Shown: positions 35,850-45,431, counted from the stretch's first letter. The stretch: DNA of 64,000 nt from Flavipsychrobacter sp. (GCA_016786665.1 JAEUVZ010000007.1:1-64000); one strand, 5' to 3'. The notes: generated by a model not told the origin, from the sequence alone. Translations and numbers: made by a program.

Positions 35850-37790
35850 ATGACTGCGCGCTCTGTAAAGAATATATTATTACTACTGGCGGTAACGGCT
35901 ATTACGTTACCGTCTTTTTTCTGCAATAGCCCTGAAGAAAAAAAAGAAGGCACGCAAACCTCCGAGTGGCTGAATGTATATGATACATCTGCAAAGTATG
36001 TAGGCATGGAAACCTGCCGCGGCTGTCACCAAAGCATCTATGACACCTATATACAAACAGGCATGGGGCAATCGTTCGACTATGCTACGCGGCAGAAGTC
36101 GGCCGCCGATTTTTCTCCGGCTCACGCCCTGGTGTATGATAAAGAGCTTGACTACTATTACAAACCCTATTGGGAAAATGATTCGCTGTATGTACTGGAA
36201 TTCCGGCTGGATGGAAAGGATACGATTCACAAGCTCCGGCAGAAAATAGACTATATCATTGGCTCGGGCCAGCATACCAATTCGCATATCTTCAGCAGCA
36301 ACGGCTACTTTCACCAGGCCCCCATTACTTTCTACACGCAAAAGAAACAATGGGACCTTGCACCAGGATTTGAGAAAGGAAACAGCAGCCGCTTCAGCCG
36401 CATGATAGAGCTGGAATGCATGAGCTGCCACAATGGCTACCCAAGATTTGAAGCGGAGAGCCAGAACAAATTTACCCAGGTGCAGACAGGAATTGATTGC
36501 GAGCGCTGTCATGGGCCGGGTTCCCTGCACGTAGCGGCCAAACAGGCGGGCGACATAGTTGATACCTCTAAAGGACCTGACTATACTATTGTCAACCCCC
36601 GCCGCCTTTCTACCGACCTGCAAAACAACATTTGCCAGCGTTGCCACCTGCAGGGTATCGCGGTTCTAAACGACGGAAAAACTTTTTTCGATTTCCGACC
36701 GGGCATGCACCTCAGCGAAGTAATGAACGTGTTTATGCCACAGTACGAAGGCGCCCGCGACAAGATGATCATGGCGTCGCATGTGGAACGGATGAAGAAA
36801 AGCACGTGCTTCGTCAGTTCCGGAAAAATGAGCTGCATTACGTGCCATAAGCCACACGTTAGCGTTAAGTTCACACCCCGCACCCAGTACACCGATGCAT
36901 GTAAGTCTTGCCACGGCGGCAACAGTCAAACTGCTTGTACCGAACAATTACCGCTCCGGGCGAAAGTAAATGACGATTGTGTTACCTGCCACATGCCCCG
37001 TAATGGCAGTATTGATATACCGCACGTTGCCGTTACCGACCACTACATCCGCAAACGGCCATCCAGCGATACACTGGAAAAAGAGATCAGCGCATTCCTG
37101 GGTCTTAAGTGCTTCAACAATGATAATGTAGATGCCATCACTACGGCCCGCGGCTATATGGAGTTTTACGAGAAGTTCAATCAAAATAAGGGATTGCTCG
37201 ACTCTACCCTCGCCTACCTTAACAAAGAAAAAGCCCGGGAAGAAAAAGAAAAACAGAACCGTGACTACATCCGCTTGTACTATTTGCTCAACAACTACAG
37301 CAAGGTAACCACCTACGCAGCGCCGCTGAAACCTGCCGAAATGAACGATGCATGGACTGCTTACCGGATAGGCGAATCGTACATGCAACTGCAACGGGCG
37401 GCAGAGGCATTGCCCTGGTACCAGCGGGCTACATCTATATTAAAGTATGCGCTCGACTTCCAAAACAAATATGGCACCTGCCTGCTGGCCCTGAATAAAA
37501 TGGGTGATGCGCAGAAAGTGTTCGAGTTCGTACTGAAGGAAGACCCCGCTTATGTGAGCGCGCACACCAATATTGGTTACATTCACATGCAGCAGGGCAA
37601 TACCACTATGGCCTACTACCACCTCCTGAGAGCCAACCAGCTGGACCCCGACCATCAGCAAACTATCTTCAACCTGGCCATTCTATATCACAGCGAGGGT
37701 AAAGACGATCGCGCAAGAACACTGTTAACACACCTCCTCAAGCGAGACCCCAACAATGAAAGGGCAAAGATGATGATGAGTGAATTGTAA
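35850..37790 (+). CDS. Seven-haem c-type cytochrome with C-terminal TPR domain
   Basis: 646 aa. N-terminal hydrophobic segment KNILLLLAVTAITLPSFF with Cys25, possibly a non-canonical lipoprotein signal. Seven C-x-x-C-H haem sites start at C56, C190, C217, C262, C329, C351 and C377; the spacing resembles cytochrome c554/multihaem families. Conserved context includes IECMSCHNGYPRF-like and ERCHGPG. Residues about 460-646 form tetratricopeptide repeats (AWTAYRIGESYMQLQRAAEALPWYQRA, AHTNIGYIHMQQGNTTMAYYHLLRANQLDPDHQ). Presumably periplasmic or outer-membrane electron transfer or nitrogen/sulphur redox chemistry; the substrate is unknown. No cytochrome c maturation or reductase partner gene is adjacent. 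Confidence 0.88.
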   Translation: MTARSVKNILLLLAVTAITLPSFFCNSPEEKKEGTQTSEWLNVYDTSAKYVGMETCRGCHQSIYDTYIQTGMGQSFDYATRQKSAADFSPAHALVYDKELDYYYKPYWENDSLYVLEFRLDGKDTIHKLRQKIDYIIGSGQHTNSHIFSSNGYFHQAPITFYTQKKQWDLAPGFEKGNSSRFSRMIELECMSCHNGYPRFEAESQNKFTQVQTGIDCERCHGPGSLHVAAKQAGDIVDTSKGPDYTIVNPRRLSTDLQNNICQRCHLQGIAVLNDGKTFFDFRPGMHLSEVMNVFMPQYEGARDKMIMASHVERMKKSTCFVSSGKMSCITCHKPHVSVKFTPRTQYTDACKSCHGGNSQTACTEQLPLRAKVNDDCVTCHMPRNGSIDIPHVAVTDHYIRKRPSSDTLEKEISAFLGLKCFNNDNVDAITTARGYMEFYEKFNQNKGLLDSTLAYLNKEKAREEKEKQNRDYIRLYYLLNNYSKVTTYAAPLKPAEMNDAWTAYRIGESYMQLQRAAEALPWYQRATSILKYALDFQNKYGTCLLALNKMGDAQKVFEFVLKEDPAYVSAHTNIGYIHMQQGNTTMAYYHLLRANQLDPDHQQTIFNLAILYHSEGKDDRARTLLTHLLKRDPNNERAKMMMSEL

Positions 37791-37839
37791 TTACTACAAG
37801 TATCCGTTTCGTCGTCAGACGTGTCAACGAAATTACAAT
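37784..37839. repeat. Inverted repeat after the cytochrome gene
   Basis: ATTGTAATT (37784-37792) and AATTACAAT (37831-37839) are exact complements enclosing smaller inverted elements (TTTCGT/ACGAAA, CGTC-A-GACG). It overlaps the cytochrome stop. No T run, so a weak terminator or a cruciform-type site. Confidence 0.35.
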
Positions 37840-37969
37840 AGTGCCGGCGAAGCTTTCCCTTCAGTACAGACACAATCAGAGTTGTTTAAAAGAAAATGCA
37901 ATTTTTTTTGTGTATAAATGATGGTCTTAGAACAACCATCAGAAGTCGCCTGGCTAACAACTTATAGCC

Positions 37970-39274
37970 CTACTGCACCAACCTATTCTCCAACTCCAGC
38001 ACCACCGTTTCATTCACCTTTACATTATACGCTGCGGTATAAAGGCTCACCAGGGCTTGCACATAGCTGCTTTCGGCTTCACGTGTCTCCAGGGTAGTTG
38101 CTATTCCCGCACGGAAGCGCGCGCGTTGTATGTCCACGTTCTCTTTGGCGTACCGGATGTTCTCGCTTTGCAGGTTGTACGCTGCAACCGACAACTCGTA
38201 ATTACGCCAACCTGTCCGGTACTGCCTGCTCAGTTCGGTATTCTGCTTGTCGTAAGCCAGCTCATAACGCATCGCTTCCAGCGATGCCACTTTCACCTGC
38301 CGGCGAATATTGCCGCCCCGGTAAAGCGGGATATTAATATTAACACCCGCTGAAGGCCCGAAGCTGCGGCTGAACAGCGCGAAACCTGCCGCGCTGGTAT
38401 TCCGCGTAAAGGCATAAGACCCATCTATGGTAACAATTGGCAGGTGCTGCGCCCTGGCTATTTTAGCGTCCAGCTTAAAGATATCTGCTGTGCGGCGCGC
38501 TACATTCAGCGACAGGTTTACATCCTGCAAGCGCTCTTTATCCAGTGGTTGCATGGCAATATTGAACTGCAGGCTGTCGTCTACCACATACACGCGGTCC
38601 GACTCTTCCCCCAGCAATACATTCAGCGATGTCAGCGACTGGTAAATAAGCGACTGCTGGTTCAGGGAGTCCGTGCGGCGCAGGTTGTGGTCTACCGTTG
38701 CCTGCAGGAAATCTACCTTGGCGCTGGAGCCCGACTCGTACTGCACCCTGGATATATTCATACGGGTAGCTGCCAGCCCTATACCGGTATCTATAGCCAC
38801 CTGCTGCTGATGCCGCCACACCACTTCGGCATAGGCCTGTATCACCTGCGATACCGTCGTTTGCACTTGCAGGCGGTATTGTACGCTAGCCAGTTCCTCT
38901 CTCTGTCCCAGTTGCTTCTTCACTACAAACATTCTTCCCCCGTCGAATACCGTCCAGAGCGCGTCCACCGAGGCGGACAGTCCGGATGTTGCCGCATTGG
39001 GTCGTATTTGCTCGGTACCATTCGATAGCTGGTTGAACACGTTGTTGGTTCCCTGCCGGTAGCCGGCGTTGGCAGCCACGTCTGGCAGCATTCCTGCATT
39101 ACCCATGGTGTTGTTCGCATCCGCCTGTTTCACCACCACATCGGCCATACGTATATCGTAGTTGTATTGCAGCGCCCGGGCAATAGCATCCTGCAGCGTC
39201 AGCCGTTGCTGCGCAGCGCATAGATTGCCGGTCAGGCACAATACAAGGATATAAATCTTCCGCATTTTATTCAT
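37970..39274 (-). CDS. TolC-family outer-membrane efflux protein
   Basis: 434 aa. Signal peptide (RKIYILVLCLTGNLCAAQ), then the two-fold helical repeat of the TolC family: LTLQDAIARALQYNYDIRMA near the N-terminus and ARFRAGIATTLETREAESSYVQALVSLYTAAYNVKVNETVVLELENRLVQ at the end. Forms the trimeric outer-membrane duct for the RND transporter encoded immediately upstream. The ATG at 39274 overlaps the RND stop by 8 bp; a second in-frame ATG at 39265 is an equally good start. Confidence 0.9.
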   Translation of the reverse strand: MNKMRKIYILVLCLTGNLCAAQQRLTLQDAIARALQYNYDIRMADVVVKQADANNTMGNAGMLPDVAANAGYRQGTNNVFNQLSNGTEQIRPNAATSGLSASVDALWTVFDGGRMFVVKKQLGQREELASVQYRLQVQTTVSQVIQAYAEVVWRHQQQVAIDTGIGLAATRMNISRVQYESGSSAKVDFLQATVDHNLRRTDSLNQQSLIYQSLTSLNVLLGEESDRVYVVDDSLQFNIAMQPLDKERLQDVNLSLNVARRTADIFKLDAKIARAQHLPIVTIDGSYAFTRNTSAAGFALFSRSFGPSAGVNINIPLYRGGNIRRQVKVASLEAMRYELAYDKQNTELSRQYRTGWRNYELSVAAYNLQSENIRYAKENVDIQRARFRAGIATTLETREAESSYVQALVSLYTAAYNVKVNETVVLELENRLVQ

Positions 39275-42200
39275 TTAACTTTTCCAGTGCCGTTGCTTCA
39301 CTCGCCTTCCTGCGCGACAGGAACGTATAGAACACCGGCACGATAAATAACGACAGCACCAGCGAGAACAATATCCCGCCCACCATCACTATACCCAATG
39401 GTATACGGCTGGTAGCCGCCGCACCCAATGACAATGCCAGGGGCAGCGCACCGAATATCATCGCCAGGCTGGTCATCAATATAGGGCGCAGGCGCATGGT
39501 GGCGGAGCCTATCGCTGCGTCCAGCTTGCTAGCACCGCGCTCGCGTATATGGTTCGCATATTCCACTATCAGTATACCGTTCTTTGTCACCAGCCCTATC
39601 AGCATAATCATACCTATCTGCGAGAAGATATTCAGCGTCTGTCCAAACATCCACAGCGAGAGCAACGCCCCCGCTATCGCCAGCGGCACCGTGAGCATGA
39701 TAATGAAAGGGTCTATAAAGCTCTCAAACTGCGCTGCCAGGATGAGGTATATCAGTACCAGCGCCAGTATCAGGGCAAAGGAGGTATTGGAGGAACTCTC
39801 CACGTAGTCCTGAGAAGAACCGGAAAGAGCCGTAGAGAATGTTTCATCTATCAGTTTTTCCTGCTTCAGCTTCTCATATATTTCTTCCATAGCCCGCACA
39901 CCATCACCTATGGTTTTGCCGGGTGCCAGGTTAGAGGATATGGTGGCCGACTTGTAACGGTTAAAGTGGTATATCTGCGAGGGGCTCGTGGTTTCTTCCA
40001 GGTTCACCACGTTATCCAGCGATACCAGTTGCCCGCTGCGCGTGCGGACGAAAAACGACTGCAGGTCCAGCGGCGCCTCCCTGCTCTGGCGGGCCACCTG
40101 CCCTATTACCTGGTACTGCTTGCCATTCATGGTAAAGTAGCCCAGGCGCCCGTTACTCAGTGCCAGTTGCAGCGTTTGCGATATATCCTGCACTGACAAG
40201 CCGAGTTGCGATGCCTTAGCACGGTCTATCGTGATAGACAGCTCCGGGCGATTGAATTTCAGGTCTGCATCCACACCTTGCAGGCTGGGGTGCTGGTTGG
40301 CCACTTCCAGGAAGCGGGGCAGCACCGCCGCCAGCTTATCGAAATTGATATTCTGCAACACGAACACCACGGGGAAGTTACTACCACCACGCTGCACCGC
40401 TATCGTCTGCTCCTGGGTCGCGAAGGCGCGGCCAAAGTTCAGCTTCTGGAAATCTTTATTTATCGAGTCTACTATCTGCTGTTGTGTACGGCCCCGCTCT
40501 TTAGCCTCTTTCAGGCGGATATTGCCGCGGCCGGAGTTTACCGCACCCACACCGGTAAAGCCCGGTGCGGTTACCGATAGATAGGTTTCTCCTTCGGGTA
40601 TACTATCCATCATCATGCCCACCACTTCGTCCATGTACTTATCCATAGCATCAAAGGAAGTACCCTCCGGTGCGGTAACGATGTACTGGAAACGGTTACG
40701 GTCTTCCAGCGGTGCCAGCTCCGATTGCAGGCTGGTGCCTATCAGGTAAATAATGGCGAAACAAGCCAGTATACCCGTGAGCGCCAGCCAGCGGCGGCGC
40801 ATCATCCAGATAAGCCCCTTCTTATACACGCGCTCCATACCTATGAAGAACGGCTCCGTCTTTACATAAAACCAGGAAGGTTTGTGCTCTTTCTTGGTAA
40901 GATATACGTTCAGTACCGGTGTCAGCGTCAGCGACACAAAGGCAGAGATCAATACCGCACCCGCCACCACAATACCAAACTCCCGGAACAGCCGGCCCGT
41001 GAAACCCTGCAGGAAGACAATAGGGAGAAACACCACCGCCAGCGTAATGGAAGTAGAGATAACCGCGAAGTATATCTCCTCACTCCCTTCCCTGGCCGCC
41101 CGGTGTTTATCCATCCCCTGCTCCAGCTTTTTATAGATATTCTCCGTTACTACAATACCATCATCCACTACCAGGCCGGTAGCCAATACTATCGCCAGCA
41201 GGGTGAGTATGTTGATGGTAAAGCCCATCAGGTACATAATAAAGAAAGCCGCTACCAGGCTCACCGGTATATCTATCAGCGGACGGATGGCTATCAGCCA
41301 GTCGCGGAAGAACAGGTAGATAATAAGTACCACCAGGCCAAACGCTATAAAGAGAGTTTCCTCTACTTCCGCAATCGACGATTTTATGGTTTGCGTATTA
41401 TCCAGCGCCACATTCAGTTTTATATCCTGCGGCACGTCCTTCTTTATATCTTCCAGCCTCTTGTAGAATTCATCGGCTATCGACACATAATTGGAGCCCG
41501 GCTGGGGAATGATGGCCAGTGCTATCATAGGTACGCCACTCTCCTTCAGCATGGTTTCTTCGTTCTCCGGGCCCAGCACTACTTCGCCTATATCGCCCAT
41601 GTGTATGTCCGTACTGTCGCGGTTCGCTACTATCAGGTTGCGAAAGTCTTCTTCGGTTTGAAGGCGTCCATAGGTGCGCACGGTCAGTTCCGTTGCCGCC
41701 CCGCTCAGTTTACCCGATGGCAGTTCCACATTCTGACGGGTTAACGCCGCCTGCACATCACCAAAAGTAATATTGTAACCCGCCATCTTTACCGGGTCAA
41801 ACCACAAACGCATGGAGTAGCGGCGCTGCCCCCATATCTGTATGCTGCTGACACCGGCTATGGTTTGCAGCCGCTCTACCAGCACATTCTCCCCATAGTC
41901 CGATAACTCCAGTGTATTGCGCGTATCGCTCTGCACCGTCATAGAGAGTATCGGCCTTGAGTTGGCATCCGCTTTAGACACCACCGGTGGCGCATCTATA
42001 TCCTGGGGCAGGTTCCGCAGCGCCTGAGACACCTTGTCCCGCACGTCGTTGGTCGCCGCTTCCAGATCTACCCCCAGGTCAAACTCCACACTTATATTAC
42101 TGCTTCCCACTGAGCTGGTGGAAGAAATGGTCTTAATACCCGCTATACCGTTTATTGATTTCTCCAGCGGTTCCGTTATCTGCGTCTCCATTACCGATGG

Positions 42201-42365
42201 GTTGGCACCCGAGTAGGAGGTCCGCACGTTCACAATGGGCGGGTCTATCGAAGGATAGTCGCGGATACCCAGGAAGTTAAACCCGATAACGCCAAACACG
42301 ATAATAATGATATTCAGCACTATGGCCAGTACCGGGCGGCGTAACGATAAAGAAGGTAAGCTCAT
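39267..42365 (-). CDS. RND efflux pump inner-membrane transporter, HAE1 type
   Basis: 1032 aa, complete. TM1 (PVLAIVLNIIIIVFGVIGFNFLGI), periplasmic docking domain with NPSVMETQITEPLEKSINGIAGI, then a TM bundle including VLATGLVVDDGIVVTENIYKKLEQG, the proton-relay DD in TM4, with the FFRDWLIAIRPL loop and a second-half repeat LILALVLIYLILAAQFESFIDPFIIM. The N-terminal and C-terminal halves are the usual internal duplication. Exports hydrophobic or amphiphilic compounds by proton antiport. TolC follows directly, but no membrane-fusion (adaptor) gene is in the operon. Confidence 0.95.
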   Translation of the reverse strand: MSLPSLSLRRPVLAIVLNIIIIVFGVIGFNFLGIRDYPSIDPPIVNVRTSYSGANPSVMETQITEPLEKSINGIAGIKTISSTSSVGSSNISVEFDLGVDLEAATNDVRDKVSQALRNLPQDIDAPPVVSKADANSRPILSMTVQSDTRNTLELSDYGENVLVERLQTIAGVSSIQIWGQRRYSMRLWFDPVKMAGYNITFGDVQAALTRQNVELPSGKLSGAATELTVRTYGRLQTEEDFRNLIVANRDSTDIHMGDIGEVVLGPENEETMLKESGVPMIALAIIPQPGSNYVSIADEFYKRLEDIKKDVPQDIKLNVALDNTQTIKSSIAEVEETLFIAFGLVVLIIYLFFRDWLIAIRPLIDIPVSLVAAFFIMYLMGFTINILTLLAIVLATGLVVDDGIVVTENIYKKLEQGMDKHRAAREGSEEIYFAVISTSITLAVVFLPIVFLQGFTGRLFREFGIVVAGAVLISAFVSLTLTPVLNVYLTKKEHKPSWFYVKTEPFFIGMERVYKKGLIWMMRRRWLALTGILACFAIIYLIGTSLQSELAPLEDRNRFQYIVTAPEGTSFDAMDKYMDEVVGMMMDSIPEGETYLSVTAPGFTGVGAVNSGRGNIRLKEAKERGRTQQQIVDSINKDFQKLNFGRAFATQEQTIAVQRGGSNFPVVFVLQNINFDKLAAVLPRFLEVANQHPSLQGVDADLKFNRPELSITIDRAKASQLGLSVQDISQTLQLALSNGRLGYFTMNGKQYQVIGQVARQSREAPLDLQSFFVRTRSGQLVSLDNVVNLEETTSPSQIYHFNRYKSATISSNLAPGKTIGDGVRAMEEIYEKLKQEKLIDETFSTALSGSSQDYVESSSNTSFALILALVLIYLILAAQFESFIDPFIIMLTVPLAIAGALLSLWMFGQTLNIFSQIGMIMLIGLVTKNGILIVEYANHIRERGASKLDAAIGSATMRLRPILMTSLAMIFGALPLALSLGAAATSRIPLGIVMVGGILFSLVLSLFIVPVFYTFLSRRKASEATALEKLNE

Positions 42366-42397
42366 TTATTGTGGTGTCCTTTCTGTAAAAAGTGCTC

Positions 42398-42405
42398 CAA
42401 ATATA
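42398..42405 (-). promoter_or_regulatory. Candidate -7 box (TATATTTG) for the RND-TolC operon
   Basis: Exact TAnnTTTG on the minus strand, 32 nt before ATG 42365. Confidence 0.45.
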
Positions 42406-42596
42406 CCGCTTTCACAGCCGATACTCACATTATGCCCGTTTCTCTATATCCACCCCACACCGCATTCCATTATGCGCCAACACCCTGTGTAGGTACACCC
42501 ATCTAGTTATCAGCGCTTTAAGCATAAGCGCAAATCGCTTTGGGCCCGCCCCTGCTTATAGGCCTATTTTAATTTGTGATGAAATAGTGGCCTGAA

Positions 42597-42627
42597 TTTG
42601 GTGCTTCATCGCATAGGCTTAAATTTG
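42597..42627 (+). promoter_or_regulatory. Complete -33/-7 promoter for superoxide dismutase
   Basis: TTTG at 42597-42600 and TAAATTTG at 42620-42627 with a 19-nt spacer, matching the Bacteroidota sigma-ABfr consensus. The -7 box lies 36 nt before ATG 42664. The best promoter in the window. Confidence 0.75.
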
Positions 42628-42663
42628 CTACTCATTCAGTTAACCAATAAAATCTCCATACTT

Positions 42664-43266
42664 ATGGCACACTCACTTCCCGAATTACCGTATGCGCACG
42701 ACGCGCTGGAACCTCATATAGATGCACAGACCATGCAGATACACCATGGCAAGCACCACCAGGCGTATGTAGACAACCTGAACAAGGCGCTGGCCGGCAC
42801 CGATGGTGAAGGCAAAACCCTGGAAGAACTGATGGCGAACATCTCCGCTTACCCTGCAGCGGTACGCAACAATGGTGGCGGACACTACAACCACACTCTT
42901 TTCTGGAGCATACTGGGCCCCAACGGCGGCGCTCCTGCCGGCGACCTGGCTACCGCCATCAACGAAGCTTTCGGCTCGCTGGACGGACTGAAAGAAAAAA
43001 TGAACGCAGCAGGCGCCACCCGCTTCGGCTCGGGCTGGGCATGGCTGATAGTGAACGGCGGCAAGCTGGAAGTTACTTCCACTCCTAACCAGGACAACCC
43101 GCTGATGGACATTGCCGAAGTAAAAGGGACTCCCATCCTGGGCATCGACGTATGGGAACATGCCTACTACCTCAAATACCAAAACCGCCGCCCGGATTAC
43201 CTCGGCGCAATTTGGAACGTCATCAACTGGGATGCTGTTGAAGCGAGGTATAAAGCCGCGCTGTAA
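42664..43266 (+). CDS. sod: Superoxide dismutase, Fe/Mn family
   Basis: 200 aa. Converts superoxide to O2 and H2O2. Metal ligands are visible in [20 protein letters not shown] (first His), [20 protein letters not shown] (second His) and [28 protein letters not shown] (Asp and His). The metal (Fe or Mn) cannot be set with confidence from this sequence; some Bacteroidota enzymes are cambialistic. No signal peptide, so cytoplasmic. ATG 42664 begins the conserved [16 protein letters not shown]; 22 extra codons upstream are in frame but lie inside the promoter. Single gene with its own promoter and terminator. Confidence 0.96.
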   Translation: MAHSLPELPYAHDALEPHIDAQTMQIHHGKHHQAYVDNLNKALAGTDGEGKTLEELMANISAYPAAVRNNGGGHYNHTLFWSILGPNGGAPAGDLATAINEAFGSLDGLKEKMNAAGATRFGSGWAWLIVNGGKLEVTSTPNQDNPLMDIAEVKGTPILGIDVWEHAYYLKYQNRRPDYLGAIWNVINWDAVEARYKAAL

Positions 43267-43280
43267 TCAGCATTGCTTAT

Positions 43281-43324
43281 AATAAACTATAAAGGCCACC
43301 CCAGGGTGGCCTTTATAGTTTATT
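43281..43324 (+). terminator. Long intrinsic terminator hairpin after sod
   Basis: Perfect 20-bp stem (43281-43300 with 43305-43324) with a CCAG loop; the lower stem is A/T rich and gives T-rich 3' arms on both strands. Confidence 0.9.
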
Positions 43325-43326
43325 AA

Positions 43327-43410
43327 ATGTCGTCATTGCGAACCGCAAACGAATCGAGCGCTGAATTTGCGTCTGCAGTTGACCCGGCGAAGTAATCTCA
43401 CGTACTACAC
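43327..43410. repeat. Possible degenerate dispersed repeat (GTCATTGCGA ... GCGAAGTAATCTCA)
   Basis: GTCGTCATTGCGAACCGCAAACGA near 43328 and GCGAAGTAATCTCA near 43387 resemble the two ends of a dispersed intergenic repeat (CGTCATTGCGAG ... GCGAAGCAATCTC) that I have seen in several bacterial groups. Only one copy is visible here and it is diverged. Confidence 0.4.
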
Positions 43411-43491
43411 ATCAGAGATAGCCCAACTCCCTTCTCTCCCAACAATAACGCTCCGGAACAACGTTTGTAACGACCTCAAAAGCTCACACTC

Positions 43492-43521
43492 AAAAAAACG
43501 GGCTGCGCATCCACGCAGCCC
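43492..43521 (-). terminator. Intrinsic terminator after hisS
   Basis: 8-bp stem (43500-43507 with 43514-43521); minus-strand downstream T7 run. Confidence 0.88.
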
Positions 43522-43554
43522 ATTCCAAATAGGCTATCACACATCTACTGCTAC

Positions 43555-44952
43555 CTACCCTTGACTGCTGATGTGTGCCATGCATTCTTCCAGCGAAAGC
43601 AATTGCTGCTCGCCGGTAGTAAAATTTTTGAGGCTGTACTTATTGGCGGCGCGTTCGTCATCGCCGGCTATCAGTACATAAGATATGTTGCGCTTGTTGG
43701 CGTACTTCATTTGCTTGTCAAACTTCGCAGCATCTGGGTATATCTCTGCGGTGACACCTGCCTGGCGCAGGGGCTGTAATGCCCGCAACGCGTACGCTTC
43801 GTTCTCTCCGCCAAAGTTCACGATCATAACCTGCGTGGCTACCGAAAGGGCAGCGGGGAACAGTTGCAGTTCTTCCAGCACATCGTAAATGCGGTCTATG
43901 CCAAAAGAAACACCCACTCCTGATAATCCCTTCAGGCCGAAGAGTCCGGTAAGGTCATCGTAGCGGCCACCGCCACCTATGCTACCCATGCTTACGGCCG
44001 AAGTAGTTACTTCTACTATCACACCGGTATAGTAATTTAATCCCCGTGCCAGGGAAATATCCACTTCTATTGTTGAATCCCATGCCGTATTCACTAACGA
44101 CTGATGATATGCCAGGGTCTTTCTCAGTTCCTCAATTCCCTGCAGGCCTATGGCGCTGCCGGACATAATAGCTTCCAGTGCGGCGAGCTGCTCTTCGTTG
44201 GTACCGGTAACACTTATTATCTCCCGGATGCTGCTGATGCCATCGGCGCTTATACCACGCTGTTCCAGTTCTTTGGCTACACCGTCCCAGCCTATTTTAT
44301 CCAGCTTATCGAGCGCGATAGTGATATCCATCATTAGCGCCGCGTTGCCGCTTACTTCCGCCAGCCCGGCCAGCAGTTTCCGGCTATTTATCTTTATGGT
44401 TACCTGCGGTAGCTTCATGGCATGAAACGCAGCCTGGTATATGCACAGCAGTTCCGCCTCGTTTATTAGCGAAGTGCTGCCTACCACATCGGCATCGCAC
44501 TGCCAAAACTCGCGGTAGCGGCCCCGCTGCGGGCGGTCGGCGCGCCACACCGGCTGCATCTGGTATCGCCGGAACGGGAATGCCAGCTCGTTCTGGTTCA
44601 TTACCACAAAGCGCGCGAAAGGGATTGTAAGGTCGTAGCGCAAGGCACGCTCCGTGATGGCGGGGGAAGAGAACGGTTTCTCCAGCATCTTGTTCCAGTC
44701 TTCCGCTACTTTCTCGCGTTTCGCGTCTTTCAGTTCATGCAGCCCGTTGTTCAGTATTTTAAATATCAGCTTATCGCCTTCCTCGCCATACTTGCCGGTG
44801 AGAGTTACCAGGTTTTCCATTGCCGGGGTTTCCAGCGGCTGAAAGCCATACTGCTCAAAGATGCCTTTCAGCAGGTTCAGCATATACTGGCGCTTGCGCA
44901 CTACTTCAGGAGAGAAGTCGCGGGTGCCTTGTGGTATTGATGGTTTTGACAT
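43555..44952 (-). CDS. hisS: Histidyl-tRNA synthetase
   Basis: 465 aa class II synthetase. Motif 1 region IPQGTRDFSPEVVRKRQYM, ETPAMENLVTLTGKYGEEGDKLIFKI, motif 2 ALRYDLTIPFARFVVMNQNELAFPFRRYQMQPVWRADRPQRGRYREFWQCDADVVG, the histidine-specific LARGLNYYTGVIVEV and motif 3 GGGRYDDLTGLFG with GVGVSFGIDRIYDVLE; then the C-terminal anticodon-binding domain. Complete. It starts 5 nt after the low-molecular-weight phosphatase, so the two genes form a pair. Confidence 0.97.
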   Translation of the reverse strand: MSKPSIPQGTRDFSPEVVRKRQYMLNLLKGIFEQYGFQPLETPAMENLVTLTGKYGEEGDKLIFKILNNGLHELKDAKREKVAEDWNKMLEKPFSSPAITERALRYDLTIPFARFVVMNQNELAFPFRRYQMQPVWRADRPQRGRYREFWQCDADVVGSTSLINEAELLCIYQAAFHAMKLPQVTIKINSRKLLAGLAEVSGNAALMMDITIALDKLDKIGWDGVAKELEQRGISADGISSIREIISVTGTNEEQLAALEAIMSGSAIGLQGIEELRKTLAYHQSLVNTAWDSTIEVDISLARGLNYYTGVIVEVTTSAVSMGSIGGGGRYDDLTGLFGLKGLSGVGVSFGIDRIYDVLEELQLFPAALSVATQVMIVNFGGENEAYALRALQPLRQAGVTAEIYPDAAKFDKQMKYANKRNISYVLIAGDDERAANKYSLKNFTTGEQQLLSLEECMAHISSQG

Positions 44953-44957
44953 TGTTG

Positions 44958-45413
44958 TTACTTGTACTTATTAATTATTGCTTCACAGGTTCGCTCTATC
45001 AGTTCATACACCGGTGTGTACCCGTCTTCGTTTCCATACCAGGGGTCGGGCACGGAACCATTGCTGCCCTCCTCCAGTTCATTCAGGAAGTAGTCGAGCT
45101 TTTCCCTTTTCACTTTGTTCCCCGCCATGGCTATTACGTCAGCATATACATCATCGGCCATCACGTAGATTTTATCGTAGTATTCAAAATCATCCGCGCG
45201 AAACCTTCTCGCCCGCTGCGCCGATATATCCACGCCATTGGCCCGGCACACTTTCTGGGAATGGCGGTGGGGCGGTTCGCCCGTGTGATACGAATTGGTA
45301 CCCGCGGAGTCTACCGTCCAGTTCAGCCCGTGTTGTTGTATTTTATGCCACAGCACGCCTTCCGCTATCGGGGAGCGGCAGATGTTGCCCAGGCAAACCA
45401 TGAGAATGCGCAT
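44958..45413 (-). CDS. Low-molecular-weight protein tyrosine phosphatase
   Basis: 151 aa. P-loop CLGNICRSP (C7 nucleophile, R13) at the N-terminus and the general-acid loop VPDPWYG with D123, both intact, so likely active. Family members dephosphorylate protein tyrosines, often in exopolysaccharide control in bacteria; the substrate here is unknown and no tyrosine kinase is nearby. ATG 45413 starts the P-loop strand directly; the upstream in-frame start adds residues not in the family. Confidence 0.93.
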   Translation of the reverse strand: MRILMVCLGNICRSPIAEGVLWHKIQQHGLNWTVDSAGTNSYHTGEPPHRHSQKVCRANGVDISAQRARRFRADDFEYYDKIYVMADDVYADVIAMAGNKVKREKLDYFLNELEEGSNGSVPDPWYGNEDGYTPVYELIERTCEAIINKYK

Positions 45414-45431
45414 ACACTGATAAATCCGGCA

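Noticed and set aside
40725-41744. A 339-codon open frame antisense to the RND transporter
   Set aside because: The translation is rich in Tyr, His, Gln and Arg without motifs; the RND gene on the other strand is intact and complete.
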